Of a stretch of 64,000 bases of DNA, positions 42,085 through 51,224 are shown piece by piece. A program made the translations under genes and the position numbers. Source of the DNA: Congzhengia sp045635085 (GTDB lineage Bacteria; Bacillota; Clostridia; UBA1381; UBA9506); assembly GCA_045635085.1 (NCBI GenBank), contig JAZRBM010000004.1, forward strand, positions 1 through 64,000, read 5' to 3'. The notes below the pieces were generated by a model. That model had not been told where the DNA came from. It searched no databases and worked only from the letters and a program-made list of their open reading frames with translations. The stretch's first letter is position 1. Each line of letters begins with the position of its first letter.

Positions 42085-43407
42085 ATGAAAGTATCAGAAA
42101 ATAAAATATACAATCCCGAAATAGAATGTATGGACAGACAGAGTATTAAAAAGCTTCAGGACGAGCGCCTAAGAGCTACTGTAGCTCACGTGTATGAAAA
42201 TGTTCCAATGTACAGAAATCGTATGATTGAAGCAGGTGTCAACCCGTCGGATATCAGGGGTATCGAGGATTTACACCTTCTTCCGTTCACTAATAAAACT
42301 GATTTGCGTGATGAGTTCCCGTATGGATTACTTGCCGTTCCGCAAGATGAAATTGTAAGAATTCAGGGCTCATCGGGTACGACAGGTAAGCCTATTGTTT
42401 CTGGCTATACTCAAAATGATGTTGACGTCTGGACAGATATGGTGGCTCGTTCACTTACTGCCGCAGGTGCAGGAAAAGAGGATAGAATTCAGGTTACATA
42501 CGGCTATGGCTTGTTCACAGGCGGTCTTGGCGCACACCAGGGTGCATCCGCACTTGGTGCGATGGTTATTCCGTTGTCAAGCGGTAATACCCAAAGACAG
42601 CTTATGATGATGCACGACTTAGGCTCAACAATGCTTTGTTGTACTCCGTCTTATGCAATTTATTTGGGTGAATCGTTAAAGGAAATGGGCTATGATTTGA
42701 AAGACTTTAAACTCAAGTCAGGGTGTTTCGGTGCTGAACCATGGACAGAAGAAATGAGAGATAAGCTCGAAGGCTTATTTGACATTAACGCATATAATAT
42801 TTATGGTCTTACTGAAATTGGAGGTCCTGGTGTTGCGTTCGAGTGCAGCAGCAAAAACGGTATGCACATTAATGAAGACCATGTTATTGCAGAAATTATT
42901 GACCCCCAGACAGAAAAGCCGCTTCCTTATGGTGAAAGTGGAGAGTTGGTATTTACAACAATCACAAAAACAGGTATGCCGATGATCAGATATCGCACGC
43001 ATGATATTTGTACGTTGGATGAAACACCTTGTTCCTGCGGCAGAACGCATGTAAGAATGAGCAGAATTACAGGAAGAACAGATGACATGATTATCATTCG
43101 TGGTGTAAATGTATTCCCGAGTCAGATTGAAGAGGTATTGCTAAAAATTCCCGGAGTAGCACCTCACTATATGCTTGTAGTCGACAGAATTAATTCAACC
43201 GACAGACTTGAGGTTCAGGTTGAACTTACTGATGAGATTTTCTCTGACACTGTTTCTGATATTGAAAAGATACAAAATAAAATCAAGGAAAAAATCAAAT
43301 CTGTTGTTGGTGTTGCAGCAGTAGTTAAACTTGTACCACCAAAATCAATTCCTCGTTCAGAAGGTAAGGCAAAAAGGATTATTGATAACAGAGGACTTAC
43401 AAAATAA
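42085..43407 (+). CDS. paaK: Phenylacetate--CoA ligase
   Basis: 440 residues, the PaaK family of AMP-forming enzymes that activate aryl acetates. ATP/AMP loop IQGSSGTTGKPIVSGYT (about residue 94), YNIYGLTEIGGPG, IRYRTHDICTL, and the catalytic Lys near the end in RSEGKAKRI. In anaerobes such ligases often work with indolepyruvate/phenylpyruvate:ferredoxin oxidoreductase, which is not in this window. Under the Phe T-box it may serve phenylalanine formation from phenylacetate (inference). Confidence 0.93.
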   Translation: MKVSENKIYNPEIECMDRQSIKKLQDERLRATVAHVYENVPMYRNRMIEAGVNPSDIRGIEDLHLLPFTNKTDLRDEFPYGLLAVPQDEIVRIQGSSGTTGKPIVSGYTQNDVDVWTDMVARSLTAAGAGKEDRIQVTYGYGLFTGGLGAHQGASALGAMVIPLSSGNTQRQLMMMHDLGSTMLCCTPSYAIYLGESLKEMGYDLKDFKLKSGCFGAEPWTEEMRDKLEGLFDINAYNIYGLTEIGGPGVAFECSSKNGMHINEDHVIAEIIDPQTEKPLPYGESGELVFTTITKTGMPMIRYRTHDICTLDETPCSCGRTHVRMSRITGRTDDMIIIRGVNVFPSQIEEVLLKIPGVAPHYMLVVDRINSTDRLEVQVELTDEIFSDTVSDIEKIQNKIKEKIKSVVGVAAVVKLVPPKSIPRSEGKAKRIIDNRGLTK

Positions 43408-43421
43408 GGAGGTAGAAAAAA

Positions 43422-43871
43422 ATGTTTATAACACAAATTTCAGTATATCTTGAAAATGACAAAGGCACACTTCGCATGCTTACAAAAACATTGGGCGAAA
43501 ACGATATAGATATTATTGCTCTTTCTATTGCAGATACAACGAACTTTGGTATTGTTCGTCTTGTTACTAAAGAAGCAGACACAGAAAAAGCAATCAATAA
43601 GCTTCGCGAAAACGGGTTTGTTGCTAAAATTAATCACGTAATATGCGTAGCTGTTCCCAATAGGCCTGCAGGACTTGATGGCGTACTTAAAATTATTGAG
43701 GAAAATAACATTTCGATTGAATATATGTACTCACTTAACTATATTATAGGCAATAAGGCTCTTATTGTATTGAGATTGTCTGCTGAGAATATGGAAAAAG
43801 AACAGATTGCAGATTTAATTGCATCAGAAGGTGTAGTATTGGTAAACCAAGACGAAATAAATATTTTATAA
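43422..43871 (+). CDS. Tandem ACT-domain protein
   Basis: 149 residues made of two ACT domains (about 1-68 and 72-140), each beginning with the typical strand and turn (ISVYLENDKGTLRMLTKTLGENDIDI; VAVPNRPAGLDGVLKIIEENNISIEY). Free ACT proteins of this size accompany PaaK in Clostridia and archaea and probably sense an aromatic amino acid to tune the ligase. Last gene before the terminator at 43890. Confidence 0.92.
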   Translation: MFITQISVYLENDKGTLRMLTKTLGENDIDIIALSIADTTNFGIVRLVTKEADTEKAINKLRENGFVAKINHVICVAVPNRPAGLDGVLKIIEENNISIEYMYSLNYIIGNKALIVLRLSAENMEKEQIADLIASEGVVLVNQDEINIL

Positions 43872-43889
43872 TTAAATATTAAATCAGTT

Positions 43890-43926
43890 AAGAGCCGCCT
43901 TTTTGAATGAAAGTCGGCTCTTTTTT
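43890..43926 (+). terminator. Terminator of the thioesterase-paaK-ACT operon
   Basis: AAGAGCCG...CGGCTCTTTTTT: arms at 43890-43902 and 43908-43922 with one mismatch, ending in a T-run. Confidence 0.85.
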
Positions 43927-44104
43927 GCTATACAGATGCAGCTGGCTTGTTATGATGTTGGTTCAGAAAACCTGGACTTTAAATCAATATCTTTTTATAA
44001 CACCGCAAGCAATTTTTTTGCCCGAATTACCCGAGGGCTGAGTGGTAAAATCATCGAAAGAGTCGTGGATTACGACGGTTTTGTCAATATATTTTGTCAA
44101 AATG
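43927..44104. other. Intergenic stretch without a supported gene
   Basis: An open frame (43903-44139, plus) crosses this stretch, but it starts inside the preceding terminator, has no ribosome site and ends across the next promoter, so I do not call it. No structured RNA stood out. Confidence 0.5.
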
Positions 44105-44133
44105 TTGACAATTCTTGTAAAGAATATTATAAT
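44105..44133 (+). promoter_or_regulatory. Consensus SigA promoter with a dyad in the spacer
   Basis: Perfect TTGACA (44105-44110), 17-base spacer, perfect TATAAT (44128-44133). The spacer is ATTCTT-GTA-AAGAAT-AT, a 6-3-6 inverted repeat placed where a repressor would block polymerase. Confidence 0.85.
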
Positions 44134-44174
44134 ATATAACATAATCAGTTATAATGAGAGGCTGTGGAAATATA

Positions 44175-44795
44175 ATGAAGAAGATTATTTCAAGTTTATT
44201 GATTATTATAATGTTAATGTCACTAATCGCCTTTTCAGGTTGCTCTCAGAACGTGACCGAGGCAGAAAACAAGCTAAAGGTATACTTTTCAGCACTTTCC
44301 GGATTTAACACAAATGCTATGAAGGACTGCGTTGAGGGTGATGATGAAGACGATATAGGATTTTCTACAGAGAATATTTCAGATTCTTACATCCAAACAG
44401 AAAATTATAAAAAAAGCGTAGAGGATATGTATAGAGCACTCGCTAAGACCTTTGAATTCGTGATAGATTCAAGCGAAGAAAAGGATGACGGAAAAGTTGA
44501 GTTTGATATAACAATGAAACACGCAAACGTTGATGAAACCGCTATGACTGAATATACAAACGGTAAGGTAGATGCGTATGTTTTAAAACATCCCAGCTTT
44601 TATGACCTTAATGAAATTGAACAAAACGACAAGGCTATATCGGTTATAGCAGATGCATATAAGCAATATCTTCAGATAACTAAGAGAAGCGAAAAGAAGA
44701 TTACTATCACTGTATCAAAAGAAGACGGAGAATGGAAAATCAATACGGATGACAATAAAGCGTTCTTTGATTTTCTTGCAGACCTTTTTGGTTAA
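44175..44795 (+). CDS. Lipoprotein, unknown function
   Basis: 206 residues from ATG 44175. The signal sequence ends in lipobox IAFSGC (Cys at about 22), so the mature protein is lipid-anchored outside the membrane. The rest is a soluble alpha/beta domain, acidic, with KKSVEDMYRALAKTFEFVIDSSEEKDDGKVEF in the middle; it resembles the DUF5105/DUF4878 type of clostridial lipoproteins in general layout only. The ribosome site is weak (GTGGAAA). Monocistronic. Confidence 0.85.
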   Translation: MKKIISSLLIIIMLMSLIAFSGCSQNVTEAENKLKVYFSALSGFNTNAMKDCVEGDDEDDIGFSTENISDSYIQTENYKKSVEDMYRALAKTFEFVIDSSEEKDDGKVEFDITMKHANVDETAMTEYTNGKVDAYVLKHPSFYDLNEIEQNDKAISVIADAYKQYLQITKRSEKKITITVSKEDGEWKINTDDNKAFFDFLADLFG

Positions 44796-44802
44796 TAGCT
44801 AT

Positions 44803-44834
44803 AAAATCAGGCAACAACATTGCCTGATTTTTTT
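44803..44834 (+). terminator. Terminator of the lipoprotein gene
   Basis: AAAATCAGGCA (44803-44813) and TGCCTGATTTT (44821-44831) with a seven-base loop and a T-run. Confidence 0.85.
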
Positions 44835-44846
44835 ATGTCTACTCCC

Positions 44847-44875
44847 TTGAAATAAGAAACAGCTTGTGCTATACT
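44847..44875 (+). promoter_or_regulatory. SigA-type promoter of the tgt-cysE-cysS-mrnC run
   Basis: TTGAAA (44847-44852), 17 bases, TATACT (44870-44875). Confidence 0.8.
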
Positions 44876-44923
44876 GTATATGATAGTATAAGTATGACTT
44901 TGTGGCAATCTGGGAGAGTTAAG

Positions 44924-46048
44924 ATGTTTAAAGTTTTAAAGGCAGAAGGAAGAGCGAGAAGAGGTGTATTTATAACACCGCATGGCACGGTTCAAACCCC
45001 CGTTTTTATGAACGTGGGCACTTCGGCTGCAATCAAGGGCGGAGTTTCTTCTTTGGATTTATCAAATCTTAAATGTCAGGTTGAACTTTGTAATACATAT
45101 CATTTACATTTACGCCCTGGTGACGAGATAGTGGCAAAAATGGGTGGACTTCGCAAATTTATGAATTGGGATAAGCCTATTTTGACTGATAGTGGCGGTT
45201 TTCAGGTATTTTCTTTATCTTCAATACGCAAAATTAAAGAAGAGGGCGTTTATTTTTCTTCGCATATAGATGGAAGAAAAATATTTATGGGACCTGAAGA
45301 AAGTATGAAAATCCAGTCAAATTTAGCATCTACCATTGCTATGGCGTTTGACGAATGTGCAGATTCTAAATCTGATAAAAAATATATGTTAGAAAGTGTC
45401 GCAAGAACGGAGCGTTGGTTAGAGCGGTGCAAAACAGAGCTCGCGCGATTAAACAAAACGTCAATCAACCGCGAGCAGATGCTGTTTGGTATAAATCAGG
45501 GTGCAATTTATGACGACATCAGAATTGCCAATATGAAAAAAATCGCTAAATTGGATTTGCCAGGCTATGCAATCGGCGGTCTTGCGGTGGGAGAAACTGC
45601 AGAGGAAATGTATCACGTTTTAGATGTGACACTTCCTCACGCCCCAGAAAATAAGCCAAGATACCTAATGGGTGTAGGAACGCCGACGAACATAATTGAG
45701 GCGGTAGCGCGTGGTATTGACTTTTTTGACTGTGTAATGCCATCAAGAAATGCCAGACACGGACATTTATTCACCTGGAGCGGCATAATAAATATTATAA
45801 ATCAAAAGTATGCACAAGACCCGCTACCCATAGACCCAGAGTGTGATTGTCCTGTATGTAAAAACTTTTCAAGGGCGTATATAAGGCACCTTATGAAGGC
45901 AGGAGAAATGCTGGGAATGCGTCTTTGTGTGATGCATAATTTGTATTTTTATAACACATTAACGGAAAAGATACGCGAATCTTTAGAAGATGGGAATTTT
46001 AGTGCCTTTCGCGAAAAATATTCACCACTTCTAAAAAAGCGCATATAG
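44924..46048 (+). CDS. tgt: Queuine tRNA-ribosyltransferase
   Basis: 374 residues from ATG 44924 (GGGAG upstream). It exchanges G34 for preQ1 (or queuine) in tRNAs with GUN anticodons. The nucleophile and substrate pocket lie in LTDSGGFQVFSLSS, AMAFDEC and IGGLAVGE; the zinc site is CDCPVCKNF with the downstream HNLYFYN. The usual queA, ruvB or yajC neighbours are absent; cysE follows. Confidence 0.95.
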   Translation: MFKVLKAEGRARRGVFITPHGTVQTPVFMNVGTSAAIKGGVSSLDLSNLKCQVELCNTYHLHLRPGDEIVAKMGGLRKFMNWDKPILTDSGGFQVFSLSSIRKIKEEGVYFSSHIDGRKIFMGPEESMKIQSNLASTIAMAFDECADSKSDKKYMLESVARTERWLERCKTELARLNKTSINREQMLFGINQGAIYDDIRIANMKKIAKLDLPGYAIGGLAVGETAEEMYHVLDVTLPHAPENKPRYLMGVGTPTNIIEAVARGIDFFDCVMPSRNARHGHLFTWSGIINIINQKYAQDPLPIDPECDCPVCKNFSRAYIRHLMKAGEMLGMRLCVMHNLYFYNTLTEKIRESLEDGNFSAFREKYSPLLKKRI

Positions 46049-46058
46049 GAGCAAGACT

Positions 46059-46700
46059 ATGTTTAAAAATATAAAAGAAGATATAAAGGCCATAAAGGAG
46101 CGTGACCCGGCGGCAAGGAACTCCTTTGAGATTTTCTTTTTGTACTCTGGGCTTCATGCTATCTGGTGGTATAGAATATCACATTTTTTCTATAAGCACA
46201 ATTTAAAGGGAATAGCGCGATATATTTCACAATGCGGCAGATTCTGGACGGGTATTGAAATACATCCCGGAGCAACTATAGGCAGAGGGCTTTTTATTGA
46301 CCACGGAATGGGAGTAGTAATAGGCGAAACTACCGAAATCGGAGATAATGTCACTATATATCAGGGAGTTACCCTGGGCGGTACAGGTAAAGATATAGGA
46401 AAACGTCACCCGACGATTGGCAACAATGTTATGATAGGCTCAGGAGCCAAGGTTTTAGGACCGTTTAAGGTTGGCGATAATTCAAAAATTGCCGCAAACG
46501 CAGTTGTTTTAAATGAGGTGCCCAAAAACAGCACTTGTGTCGGGGTACCTGCAAGAATTGTAAAGATAAACAATCAAAAGGTAACTTATAGTGATTTAGA
46601 CCAGATACATATTCCGGACCCTGTTTCCCAGGAATTGTGCAGACTGTCTGCAAAATTAGAAAAGCTTGAAAAAAGATTGGAAGAAAGGAATCAGATATGA
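46059..46700 (+). CDS. cysE: Serine O-acetyltransferase
   Basis: 213 residues. It acetylates serine for cysteine synthesis. The left-handed beta-helix of hexapeptide repeats runs through IEIHPGATIGRGLFIDHGMGVVIGETTEIGDN with the catalytic Asp-His pair, then TLGGTGK and HPTIGNNVMIGSGAKVLG. It overlaps cysS by four bases, a typical Firmicutes cysE-cysS pair linking cysteine supply to charging. Confidence 0.95.
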   Translation: MFKNIKEDIKAIKERDPAARNSFEIFFLYSGLHAIWWYRISHFFYKHNLKGIARYISQCGRFWTGIEIHPGATIGRGLFIDHGMGVVIGETTEIGDNVTIYQGVTLGGTGKDIGKRHPTIGNNVMIGSGAKVLGPFKVGDNSKIAANAVVLNEVPKNSTCVGVPARIVKINNQKVTYSDLDQIHIPDPVSQELCRLSAKLEKLEKRLEERNQI

Positions 46701-48097
46701 GAGTTTATAACACCCTAACAAGAAAAAAAGAAGAGTTTATACCGCTTACACCAGGCGAGGTTAAAATGTATTCCTGCGGACCTACTGTATATAACTTTTT
46801 CCATATAGGTAACGCTCGTCCTTTTATCATTTTTGATACGTTAAGAAGATATTTAGAGTATATAGGATACAAGGTAACGTTTGTTCAGAATTTTACAGAT
46901 ATCGACGACAAAATGATAAAAAATTCCAATGAACAGAGCATCACCGTAAAGGAACTTGCAGATAAATTTATCGAAGAGTATTTTATAGATGCCCGTGGTT
47001 TAAACATTAAAGAGGCAACTATTCATCCTAAAGCAACAGAAAATATCGATGCAATAATTAAGACAGTAGAGTCCTTAATAGAAAGAGGCTACGCCTACGA
47101 ATCTCAGGGCGACGTATATTTTGAAACCAAAAAGTTTTCAGAATACGGAAAGCTTTCTAAAATGCCTTTAGAGGAATTAGAAGCAGGCGCAAGAATTGAC
47201 GTAACTGATGTTAAGAAAAATCCTACAGACTTTGCTCTCTGGAAAGCAAAAAAAGAGGGCGAACCCTCCTGGCCGAGCCCCTGGGGTGAAGGCAGACCCG
47301 GTTGGCACATTGAGTGCTCGGCTATGGTAAACAAATTCTTAGGAGAAACAATCGACATTCATTCAGGTGGTCAGGACCTGATTTTTCCTCACCATGAAAA
47401 CGAAATTGCGCAGAGCGAATGTTGTACGGGAAAGCCTTTTGCAAGGTATTGGATGCATAACGGCTACATTAACGTAGATAATGAAAAAATGTCAAAGTCA
47501 AAGGGTAATTTCTTTACTGTGCGTGACGTTGCCAAAAAATATGACTATGAAGTAATACGTTTCTTTATGCTCAGTGCTCACTACAGAAGTGTTATAAACT
47601 TTGCTGATGAATTACTTGCTCAGTCTGAATCAGGTCTTAACAGACTTTATAACTGCATAAGTAACCTTGAATTTTTAGAAACAAAGGCTAAAGTGCGCGA
47701 TTTAACTGATGATGAAAACGAGGTAGTTAAAAAGCTCGAAAGCTTTAAAGAGCAGTTTAAAGCAGCGATGGATGATGATTTAAATACAGCTGATGCGATT
47801 GCTGCTATATTTGATTTGGCAAAGTTCATCAATTCAGAAGATAAAGAAAATTGGGCGTTTGGTGTTTTTGAAGCGGCAAAAGGTATGATGAAAGAGCTGG
47901 GCGACGTGCTTGGTATATTTACACGCAAGACAGAAGATACTATATCTGATGAGGCAAAGGCTCTGATAGAAAAAAGAGCCCAGGCGCGCCTTGAAAAAGA
48001 CTGGGCGACTTCTGATAAAATCCGTGATGAGCTGCTTTTGATGGGAATTGAAGTTGCAGATACTCGTCAGGGAGTAAGAATAAGAGTGATTAAGTAA
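46697..48097 (+). CDS. cysS: Cysteinyl-tRNA synthetase
   Basis: 466 residues, class I. HIGH-type motif NFFHIGNARPF (about residue 36), zinc ligands beginning with YSCGPTVY, GGQDLIFPHHENEIAQSE, and the KMSKS loop (about 267). The stop shares one base with mrnC. No T-box is visible ahead of cysE-cysS. Confidence 0.97.
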   Translation: MRVYNTLTRKKEEFIPLTPGEVKMYSCGPTVYNFFHIGNARPFIIFDTLRRYLEYIGYKVTFVQNFTDIDDKMIKNSNEQSITVKELADKFIEEYFIDARGLNIKEATIHPKATENIDAIIKTVESLIERGYAYESQGDVYFETKKFSEYGKLSKMPLEELEAGARIDVTDVKKNPTDFALWKAKKEGEPSWPSPWGEGRPGWHIECSAMVNKFLGETIDIHSGGQDLIFPHHENEIAQSECCTGKPFARYWMHNGYINVDNEKMSKSKGNFFTVRDVAKKYDYEVIRFFMLSAHYRSVINFADELLAQSESGLNRLYNCISNLEFLETKAKVRDLTDDENEVVKKLESFKEQFKAAMDDDLNTADAIAAIFDLAKFINSEDKENWAFGVFEAAKGMMKELGDVLGIFTRKTEDTISDEAKALIEKRAQARLEKDWATSDKIRDELLLMGIEVADTRQGVRIRVIK

Positions 48098-48507
48098 TGA
48101 ATGTAAATTCAATTTTGTCTAAAGAGGAAATACCCGAGCTTAACACATTGTCGCCTTTGACGCTTGCATTTTTAGGCGACAGTGTGTATGAAATGTTTGT
48201 ACGTACTAAAATCCTGGCAATGGGAAATCGCCCCGCCAATGAGTTACATAAAATTGCTGTAGGCTATGTGAAAGCAAAAGCGCAATCAAATGCTGCCCAT
48301 AAGATTTTAGATACGTTGACAGAGGATGAACTTATGATTTATAAGCGTGGTAGAAATACTAACATTCATACTGTGCCAAAAAACGCAGATATGTCAGATT
48401 ATCGACACGCAACAGCACTTGAGACACTAGTCGGTTATCTTTATCTAAAAGGAGAAGAAAAAAGACTAAAAGAAATCTTAGAACTTGCTTTTGACTCACT
48501 TAGCTAG
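48097..48507 (+). CDS. mrnC: Mini-ribonuclease III
   Basis: 136 residues, an RNase III catalytic domain without the double-stranded RNA-binding domain. Catalytic acidic residues lie in LAFLGDSVYEMFVR and LETLVGYLYLKGE. In Bacillus it matures 23S rRNA and the gene follows cysS as here. Confidence 0.95.
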   Translation: MNVNSILSKEEIPELNTLSPLTLAFLGDSVYEMFVRTKILAMGNRPANELHKIAVGYVKAKAQSNAAHKILDTLTEDELMIYKRGRNTNIHTVPKNADMSDYRHATALETLVGYLYLKGEEKRLKEILELAFDSLS

Positions 48508-48529
48508 AGCTTTTCGCGGAGGGTTTTAG

Positions 48530-49405
48530 TTGAAGTCAAAATTTATAAAAACAGTTAAAGAATATGGTATCATAGCAGCCGGAGTCTTGATTGCAGCTTT
48601 AGGAATCAGCCAGTTTTTAGCGCCACACAACATTGTTTCAGGTGGAGTTTCGGGGCTGGCTATTGTCATAAATGAGATTACAGGATTTCCTATTGGCGTA
48701 AGTGTACTTTTGATGAATATTCCACTGTTTATAGCCGGTGTGTTCTTTTTGGGCAAAAGCTTTGGAATAAAATCGCTTTATGGTGCGTTTTTATTCTCGT
48801 TATTTTTAGATGCAACCGCAACTGATTTTATTTTGACAGATGACCTTTTAATGTCGGCAGTTTTTGGCGGTGCGCTCATAGGGATTGGCTTTGGATTTAT
48901 ATTTTTGACGGGTGCAACAAGCGGTGGTACAGATATACTAGCTGCGCTTTTTCACAATTTTATCCCTTTTATAGATATAGGAAAATGGTTTTTTATAATA
49001 GATATAGTTATAATTTCTATAGGTACAATATTTTTTCAAAATACTGACCTATTACTTGCAGGAATTATAGCGCTGGCACTAAATTCTTTTGTTTTGGATT
49101 ATATAATATTGGGCGCCAATACTGCAAAACTTGTCTATATTATATCGGACAGGAGTGCAAAAATTTCTGAGGAGATTATAAAAAACGTAAACAGAGGTGT
49201 AACAGGCATATCGGTGCGCGGAATGTATACAGGCGATGAGCGCAATATGCTTATGTGCGTTGTAAAAAGGTTTGAAATCAGAAAACTGGAGCAAATAGTA
49301 GAAAAAATTGACAAAAAAGCATTTATTATTTTCTCACAAGCACGAAAAATAACAGGACAAGGGTTTATAAGCTATCCTGTAAAGAATAAAAAAAGCAAAA
49401 ATTGA
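48530..49405 (+). CDS. YitT-family membrane protein (DUF161/DUF2179)
   Basis: 291 residues from TTG, with GGAGGG upstream. Five to six predicted membrane helices (about 10-200), with GGVSGLAIVINEITGFPIGVSVLLMNIPLF and TGATSGGTDILAALFH, typical of YitT proteins, then the soluble C-terminal DUF2179 domain (about 210-285) reading NRGVTGISVRGMYTGDERNMLMCVV. Function of the family is unsettled. Confidence 0.93.
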   Translation: MKSKFIKTVKEYGIIAAGVLIAALGISQFLAPHNIVSGGVSGLAIVINEITGFPIGVSVLLMNIPLFIAGVFFLGKSFGIKSLYGAFLFSLFLDATATDFILTDDLLMSAVFGGALIGIGFGFIFLTGATSGGTDILAALFHNFIPFIDIGKWFFIIDIVIISIGTIFFQNTDLLLAGIIALALNSFVLDYIILGANTAKLVYIISDRSAKISEEIIKNVNRGVTGISVRGMYTGDERNMLMCVVKRFEIRKLEQIVEKIDKKAFIIFSQARKITGQGFISYPVKNKKSKN

Positions 49406-49428
49406 TATATAGAAAGGGGAATTTAATT

Positions 49429-50280
49429 TTGCTAAACGACAAAAGAATCACAGAACTAAAGCTTACATCGGCCAATGTTAAAAAGCATATCTTAACCGGT
49501 GTGCATGCGGCAAAATCAGGACATCCGGGAGGGTCGCTCTCTATTGCTGATGTACTTACACTTTTGTATTTTGAGGTTATGAACGTGTCACCTGACACCA
49601 AGGATTCGCCTGATCGTGACAGATTTGTTTTATCAAAGGGCCATTGCGCTCCGGCATTATACGGTGTATTGGCAGAGCGTGGTTTCTTTCCAAAAGAAGA
49701 TATTAAAACTCTTAGAAGGATAGGCTCTTACCTGCAGGGTCATCCTGATATGAAGAGTGTTCCTGGTGTGGATATGTCCAGCGGTTCGCTTGGACAGGGA
49801 ATAAGTGCTGCTAACGGTATGGCGCTTGCAGGTAAAATGGATAAAAAAGACTATCGCGTATACACAATTTTGGGTGATGGCGAGCTCGAAGAAGGACAGG
49901 TTTGGGAAGCGGCCATGTATGCAGCTCACTATAAACTTGACAACTTAACAGCTTTTGTTGATTTTAATGGTTTGCAGATTGACGGAGATATTTCCAAGGT
50001 TATGTCCCCGCTTCCGATAGATGAAAAATTTTCTGCTTTCGGCTGGAACGTTTCAGTTTGCGATGCACACGATTTTAATGCACTTTTAGATGCGATAAAT
50101 GCAGCCAAAGAGGTTAAAGGAAAGCCGTCGGTGATTATCCTAAAGAGCGTTAAAGGTAAGGGTGTATCTTATATGGAAAACAATGCATCGTGGCACGGAA
50201 ATGCTCCTAATGATGAGCAGTTTGAAATTGCTATTAAGGAAATAGATGCACAAATTAAAAGAATCAAGGAGGGCGCGTAA
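49429..50280 (+). CDS. Transketolase, N-terminal (thiamine diphosphate-binding) subunit
   Basis: 283 residues from TTG 49429, eight bases after AAAGGGGA. It holds the thiamine-diphosphate and metal site: KSGHPGGSLSIADVL, KGHCAPALYGVLAE, and GDGELEEGQVWEA through DFNGLQIDG. With the next gene it forms the split transketolase common in Clostridia and archaea, moving two-carbon units in the pentose phosphate pathway. Confidence 0.95.
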   Translation: MLNDKRITELKLTSANVKKHILTGVHAAKSGHPGGSLSIADVLTLLYFEVMNVSPDTKDSPDRDRFVLSKGHCAPALYGVLAERGFFPKEDIKTLRRIGSYLQGHPDMKSVPGVDMSSGSLGQGISAANGMALAGKMDKKDYRVYTILGDGELEEGQVWEAAMYAAHYKLDNLTAFVDFNGLQIDGDISKVMSPLPIDEKFSAFGWNVSVCDAHDFNALLDAINAAKEVKGKPSVIILKSVKGKGVSYMENNASWHGNAPNDEQFEIAIKEIDAQIKRIKEGA

Positions 50281-50281
50281 G

Positions 50282-51223
50282 ATGGAAGTTAAAAAGACCG
50301 CAACAAGAGAAGCCTACGGTCTGGCTTTAGCCGAATTTGGTGAAAAATACGATATTGTAGTACTAGACGCAGACCTTTCTAAATCTACAAAAACAGAAAC
50401 ATTTTTAAAAAAATTCCCCGAAAGATTTTTTAACACAGGTATTGCAGAGGGCAATATGATGTCAACAGCAGCAGGAATAGCTACTTGCGGGAAAACAGTG
50501 TTTGCAAGTTCGTTTGCTATGTTTGCAGCAGGTAGAGCCTTCGAGCAGATAAGAAACAGTATATGCTATCCTAATTTAAATGTTAAAATAGGTGCGACGC
50601 ACGCAGGAATTTCAGTAGGAGAAGATGGCGCAACACACCAGTGTTTAGAGGATATTGGTATTATGCGTACCATTCCTAACATGGTAATCATTAATCCGGC
50701 AGATAAAACAGAGGCAATTTTAGCAGTAGAGGCAGCCATCCGTCACGATGGACCGGTATATCTTAGATTTGGCAGACTTGCAGTGCCTGAGGTTTTTGAA
50801 CGTGATACATATAAATTCGAAATAGGTAAGGGCGTGGAGCTTACAGGCGGTACGGACGTCACAATCATCGCAACAGGTCTTTTGGTTCCTGAAGCAATGG
50901 AGGCTGCTAAAATGCTTTTAGAAGACGGAATTTCAGCTCGTGTTATAAATATGGCGACAATCAAGCCTATCGACAGAGAAATAATTGAAAAGGCAGCAAA
51001 AGAGACAGGCGCAATTGTTACGGCGGAAGAACACAATGTGATTGGTGGTTTGGGCAGTGCAGTGGCAGAGGTGCTCTGTGAAACAAAGCCTGTACCGATG
51101 AAGCGTGTTGGTACACAGGATGTTTTCGGTCAGTCAGGTACTCCGGCAGAGTTGTTAAAGCTTTATGGACTCACTGCTGAAAATATAGTAAAGAACTGTA
51201 AAGAAGTTATTAAGAATAAATAA
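50282..51223 (+). CDS. Transketolase, C-terminal subunit
   Basis: 313 residues from ATG 50282, with GGAGGG upstream inside the previous gene's end. The pyrimidine-binding domain (GIAEGNMMSTAAGIATCGKTVFASSFAMF, with the Glu that activates thiamine) is followed by the C-terminal domain. It is the partner of the preceding subunit, separated by one base. The operon's terminator is split by a mobile element at 51248. Confidence 0.95.
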   Translation: MEVKKTATREAYGLALAEFGEKYDIVVLDADLSKSTKTETFLKKFPERFFNTGIAEGNMMSTAAGIATCGKTVFASSFAMFAAGRAFEQIRNSICYPNLNVKIGATHAGISVGEDGATHQCLEDIGIMRTIPNMVIINPADKTEAILAVEAAIRHDGPVYLRFGRLAVPEVFERDTYKFEIGKGVELTGGTDVTIIATGLLVPEAMEAAKMLLEDGISARVINMATIKPIDREIIEKAAKETGAIVTAEEHNVIGGLGSAVAEVLCETKPVPMKRVGTQDVFGQSGTPAELLKLYGLTAENIVKNCKEVIKNK

Positions 51224-51224
51224 T

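Noticed and set aside
43903..44139. Open frame of 78 codons on plus
   Set aside because: Starts inside a terminator, no ribosome site, and ends across a perfect promoter.
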